From NCBI GenBank assembly GCA_027493405.1, contig JAOSKV010000048.1, forward strand, positions 1-64,000: DNA of 64,000 bases. Direction: 5' to 3'. The stretch's first letter is position 1; every line of letters starts with the position of its first letter. The notes under the pieces are model-generated. The model was not told the origin of the DNA, did not search any database, and worked only from the letters and a program-made list of their open reading frames with translations. This document shows, one piece after another, positions 35,389 through 43,720 of the stretch. The translations under genes were made by a program, and so were the position numbers. Origin of the DNA: FEB-22 sp003105195. Its GTDB lineage: Bacteria; Pseudomonadota; Alphaproteobacteria; Rhizobiales; Xanthobacteraceae.

Positions 35389-36215
35389 ATGCGGATCAGA
35401 CCCCCGCGATCCTGTTCGGCGTCTGCGCCTTGGCGCTCGCGGGTTCCGCGACACCGGGCCTGACCCAAGGGCCCGCGCAGGTGACGCCGGCGCCGCGGCC
35501 CAAGGCCGCCGTTCCGGCGCCCGCGGCCAAGTCGGCCGTCCCGTCGCGCGCGAAAGTGCTGGCGCAGTCGCAGCCGAAGCCGCCGCTCGCCATCGGCCCC
35601 GGCGTCACCGGCGGCGCCCGCGCGGCACCCGCGCCGGCGCAGCGCGCCCCACGCCCCGGCGAGGCCACCGGCTTCGACGGCGACCAGCGCACCCTGGTCG
35701 AGCGCGTCAACATGTATCTGATGAGCGTGACGACCCTGGTCGGCGATTTCGTGCAGGTGGGACCGGACGGGCGGAAGGCGAGAGGCAAGCTCTACCTGCA
35801 GAAGCCCGGCCGCATCCGTTTCGAATACGACCCGCCGAGTCCGATCGAGTTGGTAGCCGACGGCTCCTCGCTGGTGGTGCGCGACCGCAACCTCGCGACC
35901 CAGGATCTCTATCCCCTATCGCAGACGCCGCTGCGCTTCCTGCTCGCGGACCGTATCGACCTGCTGCGCGACACCAACGTCATCTCGGTCCAGGCCGACG
36001 ACCTCTTCGTGAGCATCGTGATCGAGGAGCGCCAGACGCTGGGCGGCACGCATCGGCTGATGCTGATGTTCGACGCCAAGGACCTGACACTCAAGCAGTG
36101 GACCATCACGGATCCGCAGGGCTACGACACCACGGTCGCGGTCTATAACCTCGACGCGAGCAAGAAGCTCGACCCGTCGATGTTCAAGATCAACTACGAG
36201 CGGGTCATTCAGTAG
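35389..36215 (+). CDS. lolA: outer-membrane lipoprotein carrier LolA (probable 1-base deletion near start)
   Basis: A LolA-fold periplasmic carrier that moves lipoproteins from LolCDE to the outer membrane. The LolA domain is residues ~90-260: TTLVGDFVQVGPDGRKARGKLYLQKPGRIRFEYDPPSP. An Ala/Pro-rich linker precedes it. The open frame only offers a TTG (35430) with no ribosome-binding site. An ATG at 35389 with GGCGGAG seven bases upstream is out of frame by one base; adding one C to the C5 run at 35401-35405 gives MRIRPPAILFGVCALALAGSA, a proper signal peptide. So the start is taken as 35389 with one base missing. It follows ftsK and precedes xthA. Confidence 0.8.
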
Positions 36216-36309
36216 ACCCTTTCCCGGATCGGGTGTCGCCGCAGCGGCAATTTCGGTGGACGGCCTGCGGGCCGTTCGGCCATAAAGGCGTGTCATACGT
36301 GCCCCGCCC

Positions 36310-37126
36310 ATGCGTCTCTCACTCACGACCTGGAACATCAATTCGGTTCGCTTGCGCATCGACCTCGTCGCCAGGTTCCTCAAGGCGGCGCGGCCGGACG
36401 TGCTGTGCCTGCAGGAGACCAAGTGCCCGGACGACGCCTTCCCGCTCAAGCGCCTCAAGCGGCTCGGCTATGTCCACGCGGCGCTGAGCGGCCAGAAAGG
36501 CTATCACGGCGTCGCAGTGGTCTCGCGGCTACCCTTCGACTCCTTCACGGTCGAATCCTTCTGCGGCAAGAACGACTGCCGGCACGTCGAGGTCACCTTC
36601 GGTGACAGGGCGGGCCTGCGCGATCCCGTCACGATACACAACTTCTATGTGCCGGCCGGCGGCGACGAGCCCGACCCGGACGTCAACGTGAAGTTCGCGC
36701 ACAAGCTTTCCTTCCTCGACGAGATGCGCTCCCTCGCGCGGCTGCATCCCAACGGTTCGCAGCGCGCCATCCTGGTCGGCGACCTCAACGTAGCGCCGCT
36801 TCGAGCACGATGTGTGGAGCCACAAACAGATGGTCGGTGTGGTCTCGCACACGCCGATCGAATGCGAGAAGCTGACCGCCGTGCAGAAGGCCGGCAACTG
36901 GATCGACGTGGCGCGCAGCTTCGTGCCCGAGCCGGCAAAGCTCTACACCTGGTGGAGCTACCGCGCGGCGGACTGGCGCGCCGCCGACCGCGGTCGCAGG
37001 CTCGATCACGTCTGGGTCTCGCCGGCACTCGGCGATCGCGTCTCCGCGATCAAGATCGCCAAGGACGCGCGCGGCTGGGAGCGGCCCTCGGACCACGTCC
37101 CGGTCACGACCGCCATCGAGCTGTGA
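36310..37126 (+). CDS. xthA: exodeoxyribonuclease III (single-base frameshift)
   Basis: An AP endonuclease/exonuclease III of base-excision repair. First part: TTWNINSVRLR at the N-terminus and CLQETKCPD with the metal ligand E36, then SQRAILVGDLNVAP. The frame breaks at about 36793-36803: GATCTC-type reading LNVAPLRARCVE should be LNVAPLEHDVWSHKQM, which is found in the next frame. One extra T in GCGCCGCTTCGAGC explains it. Second part has the catalytic RRLDHVWVSPAL and the terminal SDHVPVTTAIEL. Corrected length is about 271 residues. The gene converges with nothing; the TIR gene follows on the same strand after 115 bases. Confidence 0.85.
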
Positions 37127-37241
37127 CGCCGGCTCGCACGGTATTCCCGTGCTGGGGTAACCACGAAACACTTCCGAAATCAAAAGACGCTGGTTCGCGG
37201 CTCGGACTTGAGGCACGATCTCGAAGGGGATCGGGGCTGAG

Positions 37242-39374
37242 ATGCGTACGTCCGATGCCGAGAAGATTCGCGTCTTCCTCTGCTACGCGCGGAGGGATCT
37301 CGAATCCATCGTCTGGCTACGCCCGCGTCTGCTGGCCGAGGACATCGAGGTCCTCGGCGAACCCGGCGACACCCTCGGCGACCAGGGACGGCACCAGCGC
37401 GACGCCGCGATCGCGCGCGCCGACGCGTTGCTCTTCGTACTCAGTCCCTTCTCGGTGATCTCGGAAGCCTGCCTCGGCGACGTCGCCAAGGCGCGCGCTC
37501 TGGCCAAGCCCATCATCCCGCTGGTCGTGGCCGAAGCGGACTTCAGCAAGGTGCCGGCCGGCATCTTCGCGAGCCAGGCCGTCGTTCTCAAGGACACCGC
37601 GACGCGCGAATCGGCGCTCGGCGCCTGTCTCGCGCGGCTCGCCCGCGATCTGCCGCGGCTGCGCACGCACGCGGCGCTCGGCGTTCGAGCGCAGGAGTGG
37701 GAGACGCGCGGGCGGCCCAATGTGCTGACCCTGGCGCCCGAGGAGGTCGCGGCCGCCGAGCAATGGCTCATCGAGCAGCCTGAGGATCTGCCGGCGCCGA
37801 GCCCCCTCTTGCGCGCTTTCGTGCTGGCGAATCTCCGGGTCGCCAAGCAGCGCATGCGGGCGGCCGTGAAGCTGTCGCTTGCCGCCGCCATGGCCGCAAT
37901 CGCGGTCGCGGGCGTCGCCATGTGGCTGCGCGGCGTCGCCAAGGAGAACGAGCGTATCGCGCTCGATCGCGACCGGACGGTGCGCGAGCAACAGGTGCGC
38001 GTCACGCTATTCGAAAGCCGGGCGGTTGCGACGCTCGCCGAGGCCGAGAAGCGTCGCGGCGAGGCCGAATCCGCACATGACCGCGCCGTCGCGGCGCAAG
38101 CCCGCACGCTGATGTGGCTCGCCGAACAGATGCGCCGCGAGGGCGATGCGACGCAGGCCGCACTCATCGGGCTCGAGGTGCTCGATCGTGTACACGCGGT
38201 CCGCGACGGTGCTTCGCTTCTCGCCGACGCCGAGGCGCTTCTGCGCGCCAGCCTGTCGGAGATGCGCGAGCGCCGCGTCATCGCAGTCGACGCCGCGAGC
38301 CAGATCGCCTTCAGCCCCGACGGCGCGATGCTGGCCGTGGCCGGCCACGACCGCGTCGACATCCTCGACGGCAAGACCGGCGCGACGCTGCGACGGCTGG
38401 AGCCAAGCGGGCTGGTGCGCAGCATCGCATTCAGTCCGGACGGCGAGTTGCTCCTGACCGGCGGCGACGACCAGGTCGCGCGTCTCTGGAACGCCAGGAC
38501 CGGCGCCGCGCTCGCCGAGAGCGAGCGGCACCCGCGCGCGATCCACGACGTGCATTTCAGCCGCGACGGCACGCGCTATCTCACGGCGTCCGCCGACGGG
38601 CGCGTGCGCGTCTTCGACACGCGCCGCCTCGCGCTCCTGTTCACGCTCGCGGAGAGCGACGAGTCCGCGCGATCCGCTGGCTTCACGCCGGACGGTCGGC
38701 GAGTGATCGTGCATCAGAATGGCGTGCGGATCTGGGATCTCGGATCGCGTCGGACGACCGACTTGAAGGAGCTCGGGGGCGGCGATCTTGTCGCGCTCAG
38801 TCCCGACGGCCGGCATCTCCTGGTCGCGGGCGCCGACGCCGTGATCTACGACCTGCGCATCCGGCGCAAGGTCGCCGGCCTGCTTGGCCTGACCGAGCGC
38901 ATCGCGTCTGCGGCCTTCTCGGCCGACGGCAAGCGTATCGCCACGGCGTCGACCGACGGCACCATCCGGTTCTGGGAAGCGCTGTCGGGCGAAAGCCTCG
39001 GATCCCTGCGCGGCCACGCCGCGCGGAGCCTCAGCTTCGCGCCCGACGGCCGGGTCCTGGCGAGCGCCGCGGACGGCCAGCTGCGCCTCTGGGACGCGAG
39101 CTCCGAAGCCCGGTCTTCCGAGGCCGGTGCGGGCAAACCCGTGGATGCCGAGGACCGCGCCACAGGCCTTTCGGGCGAGCATCTGCTCGCTTACGGCCGC
39201 AGCGCGGTCGCGCGCTGTCTCACGGTGGAGCAGCGGAAGAAGCTCATGGTCGATCCCGAGCCGCCCGGCTGGTGCGTCGAGCTGGCCAAATGGCCCTTCG
39301 CGGGCGCGCGATGGAAGGGCGGGCTCGCCGAAAAGCCCGCGGGCCGCACGACGACGCTGCCGACGACCCGCTGA
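37242..39374 (+). CDS. TIR-transmembrane-WD40 protein, putative sensor/effector
   Basis: A 710-residue single-gene fusion. Residues ~9-125 form a TIR-like domain: VFLCYARRD (first strand), ADALLFVLSPFSVIS and SEACLGDVAKARALAKPIIPLVV. A linker follows (AAEQWLIEQPEDL), then a membrane segment at about 209-229 (LSLAAAMAAIAVAGVAMWL), a charged helical stretch (about 232-330), and seven WD40-type blades (about 346-625) with DG-W/F-D motifs (SPDGELLLTGGDDQVARLW). The C-terminus has a Trp/Cys tail (DPEPPGWCVELAKWPF). In TIR NADases a Glu follows the Cys by three residues; here it is Asp (CLGD). Such TIR-TM-WD40 fusions occur in other bacteria; function here is unknown, possibly sensing and cell-death or defence signalling. 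Confidence 0.8.
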   Translation: MRTSDAEKIRVFLCYARRDLESIVWLRPRLLAEDIEVLGEPGDTLGDQGRHQRDAAIARADALLFVLSPFSVISEACLGDVAKARALAKPIIPLVVAEADFSKVPAGIFASQAVVLKDTATRESALGACLARLARDLPRLRTHAALGVRAQEWETRGRPNVLTLAPEEVAAAEQWLIEQPEDLPAPSPLLRAFVLANLRVAKQRMRAAVKLSLAAAMAAIAVAGVAMWLRGVAKENERIALDRDRTVREQQVRVTLFESRAVATLAEAEKRRGEAESAHDRAVAAQARTLMWLAEQMRREGDATQAALIGLEVLDRVHAVRDGASLLADAEALLRASLSEMRERRVIAVDAASQIAFSPDGAMLAVAGHDRVDILDGKTGATLRRLEPSGLVRSIAFSPDGELLLTGGDDQVARLWNARTGAALAESERHPRAIHDVHFSRDGTRYLTASADGRVRVFDTRRLALLFTLAESDESARSAGFTPDGRRVIVHQNGVRIWDLGSRRTTDLKELGGGDLVALSPDGRHLLVAGADAVIYDLRIRRKVAGLLGLTERIASAAFSADGKRIATASTDGTIRFWEALSGESLGSLRGHAARSLSFAPDGRVLASAADGQLRLWDASSEARSSEAGAGKPVDAEDRATGLSGEHLLAYGRSAVARCLTVEQRKKLMVDPEPPGWCVELAKWPFAGARWKGGLAEKPAGRTTTLPTTR

Positions 39375-39424
39375 AGACTATCAGTCCTGCCGCTGCGTGC
39401 CTCTCGCCCAACCGCGCGCGCCGT

Positions 39425-39904
39425 TCAGTGCGCGAGGGGCTTCCAGCCCGGATGGTCGAAGGTCTTGCCGTAGACATCGAGCGACTCGACCACCTTCACG
39501 GCGCCGGCGCTGCGACGCTCGGTACCCTTCATGGTGCCGATGCCGTCGAGGATCTGCTCGAGAATGCCGTGCAACACGAGGTCGGCGTCCTCGGGCAGCT
39601 TGCAGTTGGCCGTGATGTGATCGACTTGCGCCTGCACCTTGCCGGCGAGCGCATCGAAGTCCGCGCGCCGGAAGGCACCCTTGTGGATCTTCGGAAGCGA
39701 CGCCGCCATGTCCTGGCGGATCCGACTCATGCCGGCGCGCAGGGCATCGTCGCTCGCCCACTTGCGCCCCTGGTTGAGCTTGACCTCGAGCTTGGCGGCA
39801 GGCGCCCCCGCATGCGAATGGTCGCCAGCTGCATGCGCCCCGAGCGGCGCGCCCATGGCGAGGCTCGCGGCAAGCGCCAGCCCGGTGAGGGATTTGATGA
39901 GCAT
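39425..39904 (-). CDS. DnrO-like periplasmic protein
   Basis: A 159-residue secreted protein with a signal peptide (LTGLALAASLAMGAPLGAHAAG) and a four-helix-like mature part. The mature part has KLNQGRKWASDDALRAGM, DHITANCKLPEDADLVLHGIL and FDHPGWKPL. No CxxCH haem motif is present. Its sequence resembles the small proteins annotated DnrO/DnrP next to nitrogen-oxide or oxygen-responsive Crp/Fnr regulators. The role is unknown; metal or small-molecule binding through conserved His/Asp/Cys is only a guess. The ATG at 39904 has AGGAG nine bases upstream. An FNR-like palindrome lies 77 bases before the start. Confidence 0.7.
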   Translation of the reverse strand: MLIKSLTGLALAASLAMGAPLGAHAAGDHSHAGAPAAKLEVKLNQGRKWASDDALRAGMSRIRQDMAASLPKIHKGAFRRADFDALAGKVQAQVDHITANCKLPEDADLVLHGILEQILDGIGTMKGTERRSAGAVKVVESLDVYGKTFDHPGWKPLAH

Positions 39905-39980
39905 TCTTCGATCTCCTCTTCGCCCGCGCGACGGTGCCGGGCTCGTATTCAGGAGATGGTGCGGCCCTGCCGGCGCGGAG

Positions 39981-39994
39981 TTGCGCCGGCGCAA
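39981..39994. promoter_or_regulatory. FNR/NnrR-like palindromic operator
   Basis: A perfect 14-base palindrome TTGCG-CCGG-CGCAA in the 139-base gap between the Crp/Fnr gene and the DnrO-like gene. It fits the TTG-N8-CAA layout of Crp/Fnr-family sites, with the TTGCG half-site reported for FixK/NnrR in rhizobia. It lies 77 bases upstream of the DnrO-like start on the same strand as both genes. Confidence 0.65.
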
Positions 39995-40043
39995 CCTCGT
40001 CGAGCGAAAGTCGTCATGTTGCGAAGCGTTTGCAGCTGTGCAC

Positions 40044-40754
40044 CTAGCCGGCGCGATCCGCGTCCGGGGGCGACAGATCTTCGGCGATCTTCTCGATCGC
40101 TGTGACATCGCGGAGCTCGATCTCGTTGCGCCGGCTGCGCACGAGGCCGCGTGCCTGCCATGAGCGCAGCGCGCGACTGACCGTGTAATGCGTGGCGCCG
40201 CTCATCTCGCCGAGATCACGCTGCGTGGCCCGAACCACGATTGCGCCGCCGCGCATGTCGGCCTTGGCGAGGCGAAGCAGCGTGCGTGCGATGCGCTGTT
40301 CGACACGCTCGGTTATGACTTCGCGCAGCCGATCCTGCGTTTCGGCGAAGCGCTGGCCGAGCACCGCGATGACGTTGAGCGCGATCTGGGGATGGCGCCG
40401 CATGAGATCGATCATCACCGATGCGGACCAGCGGATCTCGACGCAGTCGGCGGCAGCGATCGCGTCCGCGAGATATCTGCCGCCCGCGAACACACCGATC
40501 ACGCCGAACATCTCGCCCGGGCCCACGAAGCGCAACGTGACGGTCTTTCCCTCCGCACTCTGCTGGGCGATGCGGACCCGGCCGTGCAGCAGCGCATGGC
40601 AGGCCGCCGCCGGCCGGCCCTGGACGAACAGCCGCTCACCTCGCTTCACGCGGCGCGTCCGGGCCTGGCGAATGATGACGGCCAGCGCCTCGCGGTCGAG
40701 GTTCCGGAACAGGCTCATGTCGCGCAGGAGGGCCGGGTTCAGTCCGGTTGCCAT
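40044..40754 (-). CDS. Crp/Fnr-family transcriptional regulator
   Basis: A 236-residue regulator with an N-terminal cNMP-binding-like beta-roll (RVKRGERLFVQGRPAAACHALLHGRVRI) and a C-terminal winged helix. The recognition region is RDLGEMSGATHYTVSRALRSW. In FNR the matching helix reads VETISR with a Glu that reads the TTGAT half-site; here the position is Tyr (HYTVSR). No Cys cluster for an Fe-S centre is seen, so it is not FNR-like in sensing. The start is unclear: ATGs at 40754 and 40763 both suit, 40883 is upstream and less likely. It is co-oriented with the DnrO-like gene, likely one transcript or target. Confidence 0.85.
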   Translation of the reverse strand: MATGLNPALLRDMSLFRNLDREALAVIIRQARTRRVKRGERLFVQGRPAAACHALLHGRVRIAQQSAEGKTVTLRFVGPGEMFGVIGVFAGGRYLADAIAAADCVEIRWSASVMIDLMRRHPQIALNVIAVLGQRFAETQDRLREVITERVEQRIARTLLRLAKADMRGGAIVVRATQRDLGEMSGATHYTVSRALRSWQARGLVRSRRNEIELRDVTAIEKIAEDLSPPDADRAG

Positions 40755-41109
40755 GCGTACCATCCGATCGAGCGCAACGAAGCACTTCTCGCGTCGGCGC
40801 AACTTGATCCGGATCGAGAGTATGCCACCGTGCGAGGCGGGTCGGCGAAGCGACGCATTCGGTATGAAATCATGATCCATCACTTCAGCGAGAAGGCTGT
40901 CCGAGGCTCGAATGCTGCGCCATTCCGGTAGCGTTCCGATTTGTTCTCGAGAACGAATCGAGCCCCAGAATCGGCCGCATATTCGTTTCTGATCAAAAGG
41001 TTAAAGAAAGCCGCGGTCTCGTATCCGTTTGACCAGCCAGTCGTCCGATCGAGGCCGGACTCGGATCCTGTACTGAATCAAGATTTGGCGGATCGTCTCG
41101 GTCGATGCC
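40755..41109. other. intergenic region between cNMP-domain gene and Crp/Fnr gene
   Basis: No gene is supported in this 355-base stretch. It is less GC-rich than its surroundings around 40930-41060. It holds the perfect palindrome GTTCTCGAGAAC at 40943-40954, which could be an operator for the Crp/Fnr gene. The minus-strand start of the Crp/Fnr gene may extend into it, to 40763 or 40883. Confidence 0.5.
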
Positions 41110-41568
41110 TCAAGACCCGCTTTTCGCGTCGAGCACGGCGCGGATGCCATTGAGGTCACGCAGTGAGCTCTGCACCCGGATCGCGATATTATCGCGCAAC
41201 CGGCGCGCCGCCTCCGGATATCCCTCCAGCATGCGCAGGAACAGGGTGCGTGGAATGCGAATCACCGTCGAGGGCTCCAGCGCCGTGGCCGTGACCGGAC
41301 GGGTCGATTCGGCGACCAGGGCGGTCTCGCCCAGCAGGGTGCCGGGCCCGACGGTCGCGGCCGGCAGGTTCGCCCGGCTCACGAGCTCGAAGGAGCCCTC
41401 CTGCACGACATAGCCCGCGTCGGCGATCTCGCCTTCGCTGAACAGGACGTTGCCGCTGTGGACGTAGCGGTTCTCGGCGCCGATCGCCAGGATGCGCAGG
41501 GCTTCGCGGCCGAGGAGCGCGAGCGTCGGAACGCTTTCCAGGAACGCGATGTCGTCCTCGAGGCTCAT
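41110..41568 (-). CDS. stand-alone cyclic-nucleotide-binding-domain protein
   Basis: A 152-residue protein made of one cNMP-binding (Crp-type) beta-roll and a helical end, with no DNA-binding or channel domain. It begins DDIAFLESVPTLALLGREALRILA, then GNVLFSEGEIADAGYVVQEGSFELV; the phosphate cassette region GETALVAESTRPVTATALEPS resembles the G-E-x-A-L...R-x-A pattern of cAMP binders (R-P-V-T here). It lies 13 bases after the stop of an OmpR-family regulator, in the same direction, so the pair is an operon. It may give cAMP-type input to that regulator; this is inferred from position only. Confidence 0.8.
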   Translation of the reverse strand: MSLEDDIAFLESVPTLALLGREALRILAIGAENRYVHSGNVLFSEGEIADAGYVVQEGSFELVSRANLPAATVGPGTLLGETALVAESTRPVTATALEPSTVIRIPRTLFLRMLEGYPEAARRLRDNIAIRVQSSLRDLNGIRAVLDAKSGS

Positions 41569-41581
41569 CGCGCCGATCGCA

Positions 41582-42268
41582 TCATGGCACCAGCTTGTAG
41601 CCGCCGCCCTCGGTCACCAGGATGCTGGGCACCGACGCGTCGCGCTCGACCTTCTGACGCAGGCGATAGATATGCGTCTCGAGCGTGTGCGTGGTGACCC
41701 CCGAATTGTATCCCCAGACCTCCTGCAGCAGCACCTCGCGCGAGACCGGCCGCTGGCCCGCGCGATAGAGATAGCGCAGGATCGCGGTTTCCTTCTCGGT
41801 GAGGCGGATCTTGTTGCCCTTGGGGTTCGTCAGGAGCTTCGAGCTGGGACGGAACGTGTAGGGCCCGATCGTGAACACGGCGTCCTCGCTCGCCTCGTGC
41901 TGGCGCAGCTGCGCGCGGATGCGCGCGAGCAGCACCGCGAAGCGGAACGGCTTGATCACGTAGTCGTTGGCGCCCGACTCCAGGCCGAGGATCGTGTCCG
42001 AGTCGGTGTCGTGGCCGGTCAGCATGATGATCGGCGACTTGAAGCCGTTCTTGCGCAGGATACGGACCGCCTCGCGGCCGTCCACGTCGGGCAGGCCCAC
42101 ATCCATGATCACGAGATCGACGTGGCCGTTGCGGGCCTCGTGCACCCCCTTGGCGCCGGTGTCGACTGCGACCGCCTCGAACTCCTCGTGCAAAGCGAGC
42201 TGCTCGACCAGGGCGTCGCGCAGCTCCGCATCGTCATCGACGATGAGGATCTTGCGTCTGTTGCTCAT
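41582..42268 (-). CDS. OmpR-family response regulator
   Basis: A 228-residue two-component regulator. The receiver domain has the acidic pocket DDD at 11-13, the phosphoacceptor D56 in VIMDVGLPDVDG, T84 in MLTG and K106 in DYVIKPF. The C-terminal winged helix has LTEKETAILRYLYRAGQRPVSREVLLQEVW and ETHIYRLRQKVE. No histidine kinase gene is adjacent in the window, so the partner is unknown. A cNMP-binding protein gene follows 13 bases after. It diverges from the L,D-transpeptidase gene across 137 bases. Confidence 0.93.
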   Translation of the reverse strand: MSNRRKILIVDDDAELRDALVEQLALHEEFEAVAVDTGAKGVHEARNGHVDLVIMDVGLPDVDGREAVRILRKNGFKSPIIMLTGHDTDSDTILGLESGANDYVIKPFRFAVLLARIRAQLRQHEASEDAVFTIGPYTFRPSSKLLTNPKGNKIRLTEKETAILRYLYRAGQRPVSREVLLQEVWGYNSGVTTHTLETHIYRLRQKVERDASVPSILVTEGGGYKLVP

Positions 42269-42405
42269 GGGATTCGACCCCCTCGGGCCGCGATGGCGAA
42301 GGACATTGCGCGCAGTAGACCATCCGGGCGAAAAAGCGCAAGCCGTGCGCCCGCGCGGGCTGTTGCTAACTTCGACTGATACGATCCTCCGGGCAAAATC
42401 GTGTC

Positions 42406-42942
42406 ATGATCGCACGTCCGACCACGTTCGCCGCCCTGCGCGTGCGCCCCCGCCCCGGCGATCCGACCCGGGGATGGCTCACGGTCGCGGGTCGCCATCT
42501 GCCGGTCGCGCTCGGGCGCGGCGGCATCAGGGCCAACAAGCGGGAAGGCGACGGCGCGACGCCGCGCGGCCGCTTCCGGCTGGTCCGGCTGTGGTGGCGC
42601 GTCGACCGCATGCCGCGTCCGCCCACGCGCCTGCCGAGCCGGCCGATCACGCGTCTCGACGGCTGGTGCGAGCAGCCGACGGACCGCCGTTACAATCGGC
42701 CGATCCGCCTGGCGCCCGGCGGCACCGGCGACCGCCTTTGGCGCGAGGATCATCTCTACGACCTCGTGATCGAGCTCGACCACAACACGCGGCCGCGCAT
42801 CGCAGGCCGCGGCAGCGCGGTGTTTCTTCATGTCGCCCGGGAGGGCTTTCGCCCGACGGCCGGCTGCATTGCGTTTGCGGCGCCGGCCCTGCGGCGTCTG
42901 CTGGTCCGGCTCGGGCCGGGCACCCGCATCACGATAGGATAA
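42406..42942 (+). CDS. L,D-transpeptidase family protein (YkuD domain)
   Basis: A 178-residue YkuD-domain enzyme, expected to form 3-3 crosslinks in peptidoglycan or attach lipoproteins. The catalytic motif is HVAREGFRPTAGCIAF, with H142 and the nucleophile C154. The strand before it, DLVIELDHNTRPRIAGRGSAVFLH, is usual. No signal peptide is evident: the protein begins with a short DNA-like basic stretch TFAALRVRPRPGDPTRGWLTV that leads directly into the domain, which is common in this alphaproteobacterial group. It converges with yggS, 18 bases between stops. Confidence 0.9.
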   Translation: MIARPTTFAALRVRPRPGDPTRGWLTVAGRHLPVALGRGGIRANKREGDGATPRGRFRLVRLWWRVDRMPRPPTRLPSRPITRLDGWCEQPTDRRYNRPIRLAPGGTGDRLWREDHLYDLVIELDHNTRPRIAGRGSAVFLHVAREGFRPTAGCIAFAAPALRRLLVRLGPGTRITIG

Positions 42943-42960
42943 AAAGAATATGGATTCGTT

Positions 42961-43653
42961 TTATTGTTCCCCCGATGCTCGCGGCTTGGGACGGGTTCCG
43001 AAGATCGCCGTTCCGACCCGCACATGGGTCGCGCCGAAGGCTATCGCGACTGCGAAATCCGCGCTCATCCCCATGGATAGAAGCGAAAGCCCGTTCCGGC
43101 GCGCGATTTCGGCCGTGAGCGCGAAGTGCGGCGCCGGCGCCTCGTCCAGCGGCGGGATGCACATCAGCCCGGCGACCGACAGACCCCGGCTCTCGCGGCA
43201 GCGCGCAATGAAGGCATCGGCCTCCTCGGGCAGGACACCCGCCTTCTGCGGCTCCGACCCGGTATTGACCTCGACGAACAGCAGGGGCCGACGGTTCTGC
43301 CGGTCAATTTCCTTGGCGAGCGCATCGGCGAGGCTCGGCCGGTCGAGCGAATGGATGGCGTCGAACAGCGCCACGGCCTCTTTCGCCTTGTTCGACTGCA
43401 GCGAGCCTACGAGGTGCAGGGCCAGGTCGGGATAGCGCGCCTTGAGGGCGGGCCACTTGCCCTTGGCCTCCTGCACCCGGTTCTCGCCGAATACCCGCTG
43501 GCCCGCGCGGATGACGGGCTCGATCGCGGGCGCATCGAAGGTCTTGGAAACCGCGACCAGGGTCACGCCGGCGGGATCGCGGCCCGCCGCCCGGCAGGCT
43601 TGCGCGATCTCGGCCCTGACGCGCGCGAGCGCGTTCGCCTCGGTCTCTGACAT
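42961..43653 (-). CDS. YggS-family PLP homeostasis protein
   Basis: A 230-residue PLP-binding barrel protein that controls pyridoxal phosphate levels (PLPBP). The PLP lysine is K37 in LVAVSKTFDAP. Other signatures are FGENRVQEAKGKW, HLVGSLQSNKAKEAV and LFVEVNTGSEPQKAGV; the C-terminal phosphate contacts are SMGMSADFAVAIAFGATHVRVGTAIFG. The ATG at 43653 gives the normal N-terminus; the open frame continues upstream but with unrelated sequence. Confidence 0.95.
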   Translation of the reverse strand: MSETEANALARVRAEIAQACRAAGRDPAGVTLVAVSKTFDAPAIEPVIRAGQRVFGENRVQEAKGKWPALKARYPDLALHLVGSLQSNKAKEAVALFDAIHSLDRPSLADALAKEIDRQNRRPLLFVEVNTGSEPQKAGVLPEEADAFIARCRESRGLSVAGLMCIPPLDEAPAPHFALTAEIARRNGLSLLSMGMSADFAVAIAFGATHVRVGTAIFGTRPKPRASGEQ

Positions 43654-43720
43654 CCCCGGCCGTCCTGAAGTCGAAATTAACCGGTCTCGGTTATCTCGAT
43701 GATGCGGGCTGGGATGTGGC

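Noticed and set aside
31857..35468. Long minus-strand open frame opposite ftsK
   Set aside because: Antisense shadow of ftsK and the aminotransferase; low-complexity and no conserved motif.
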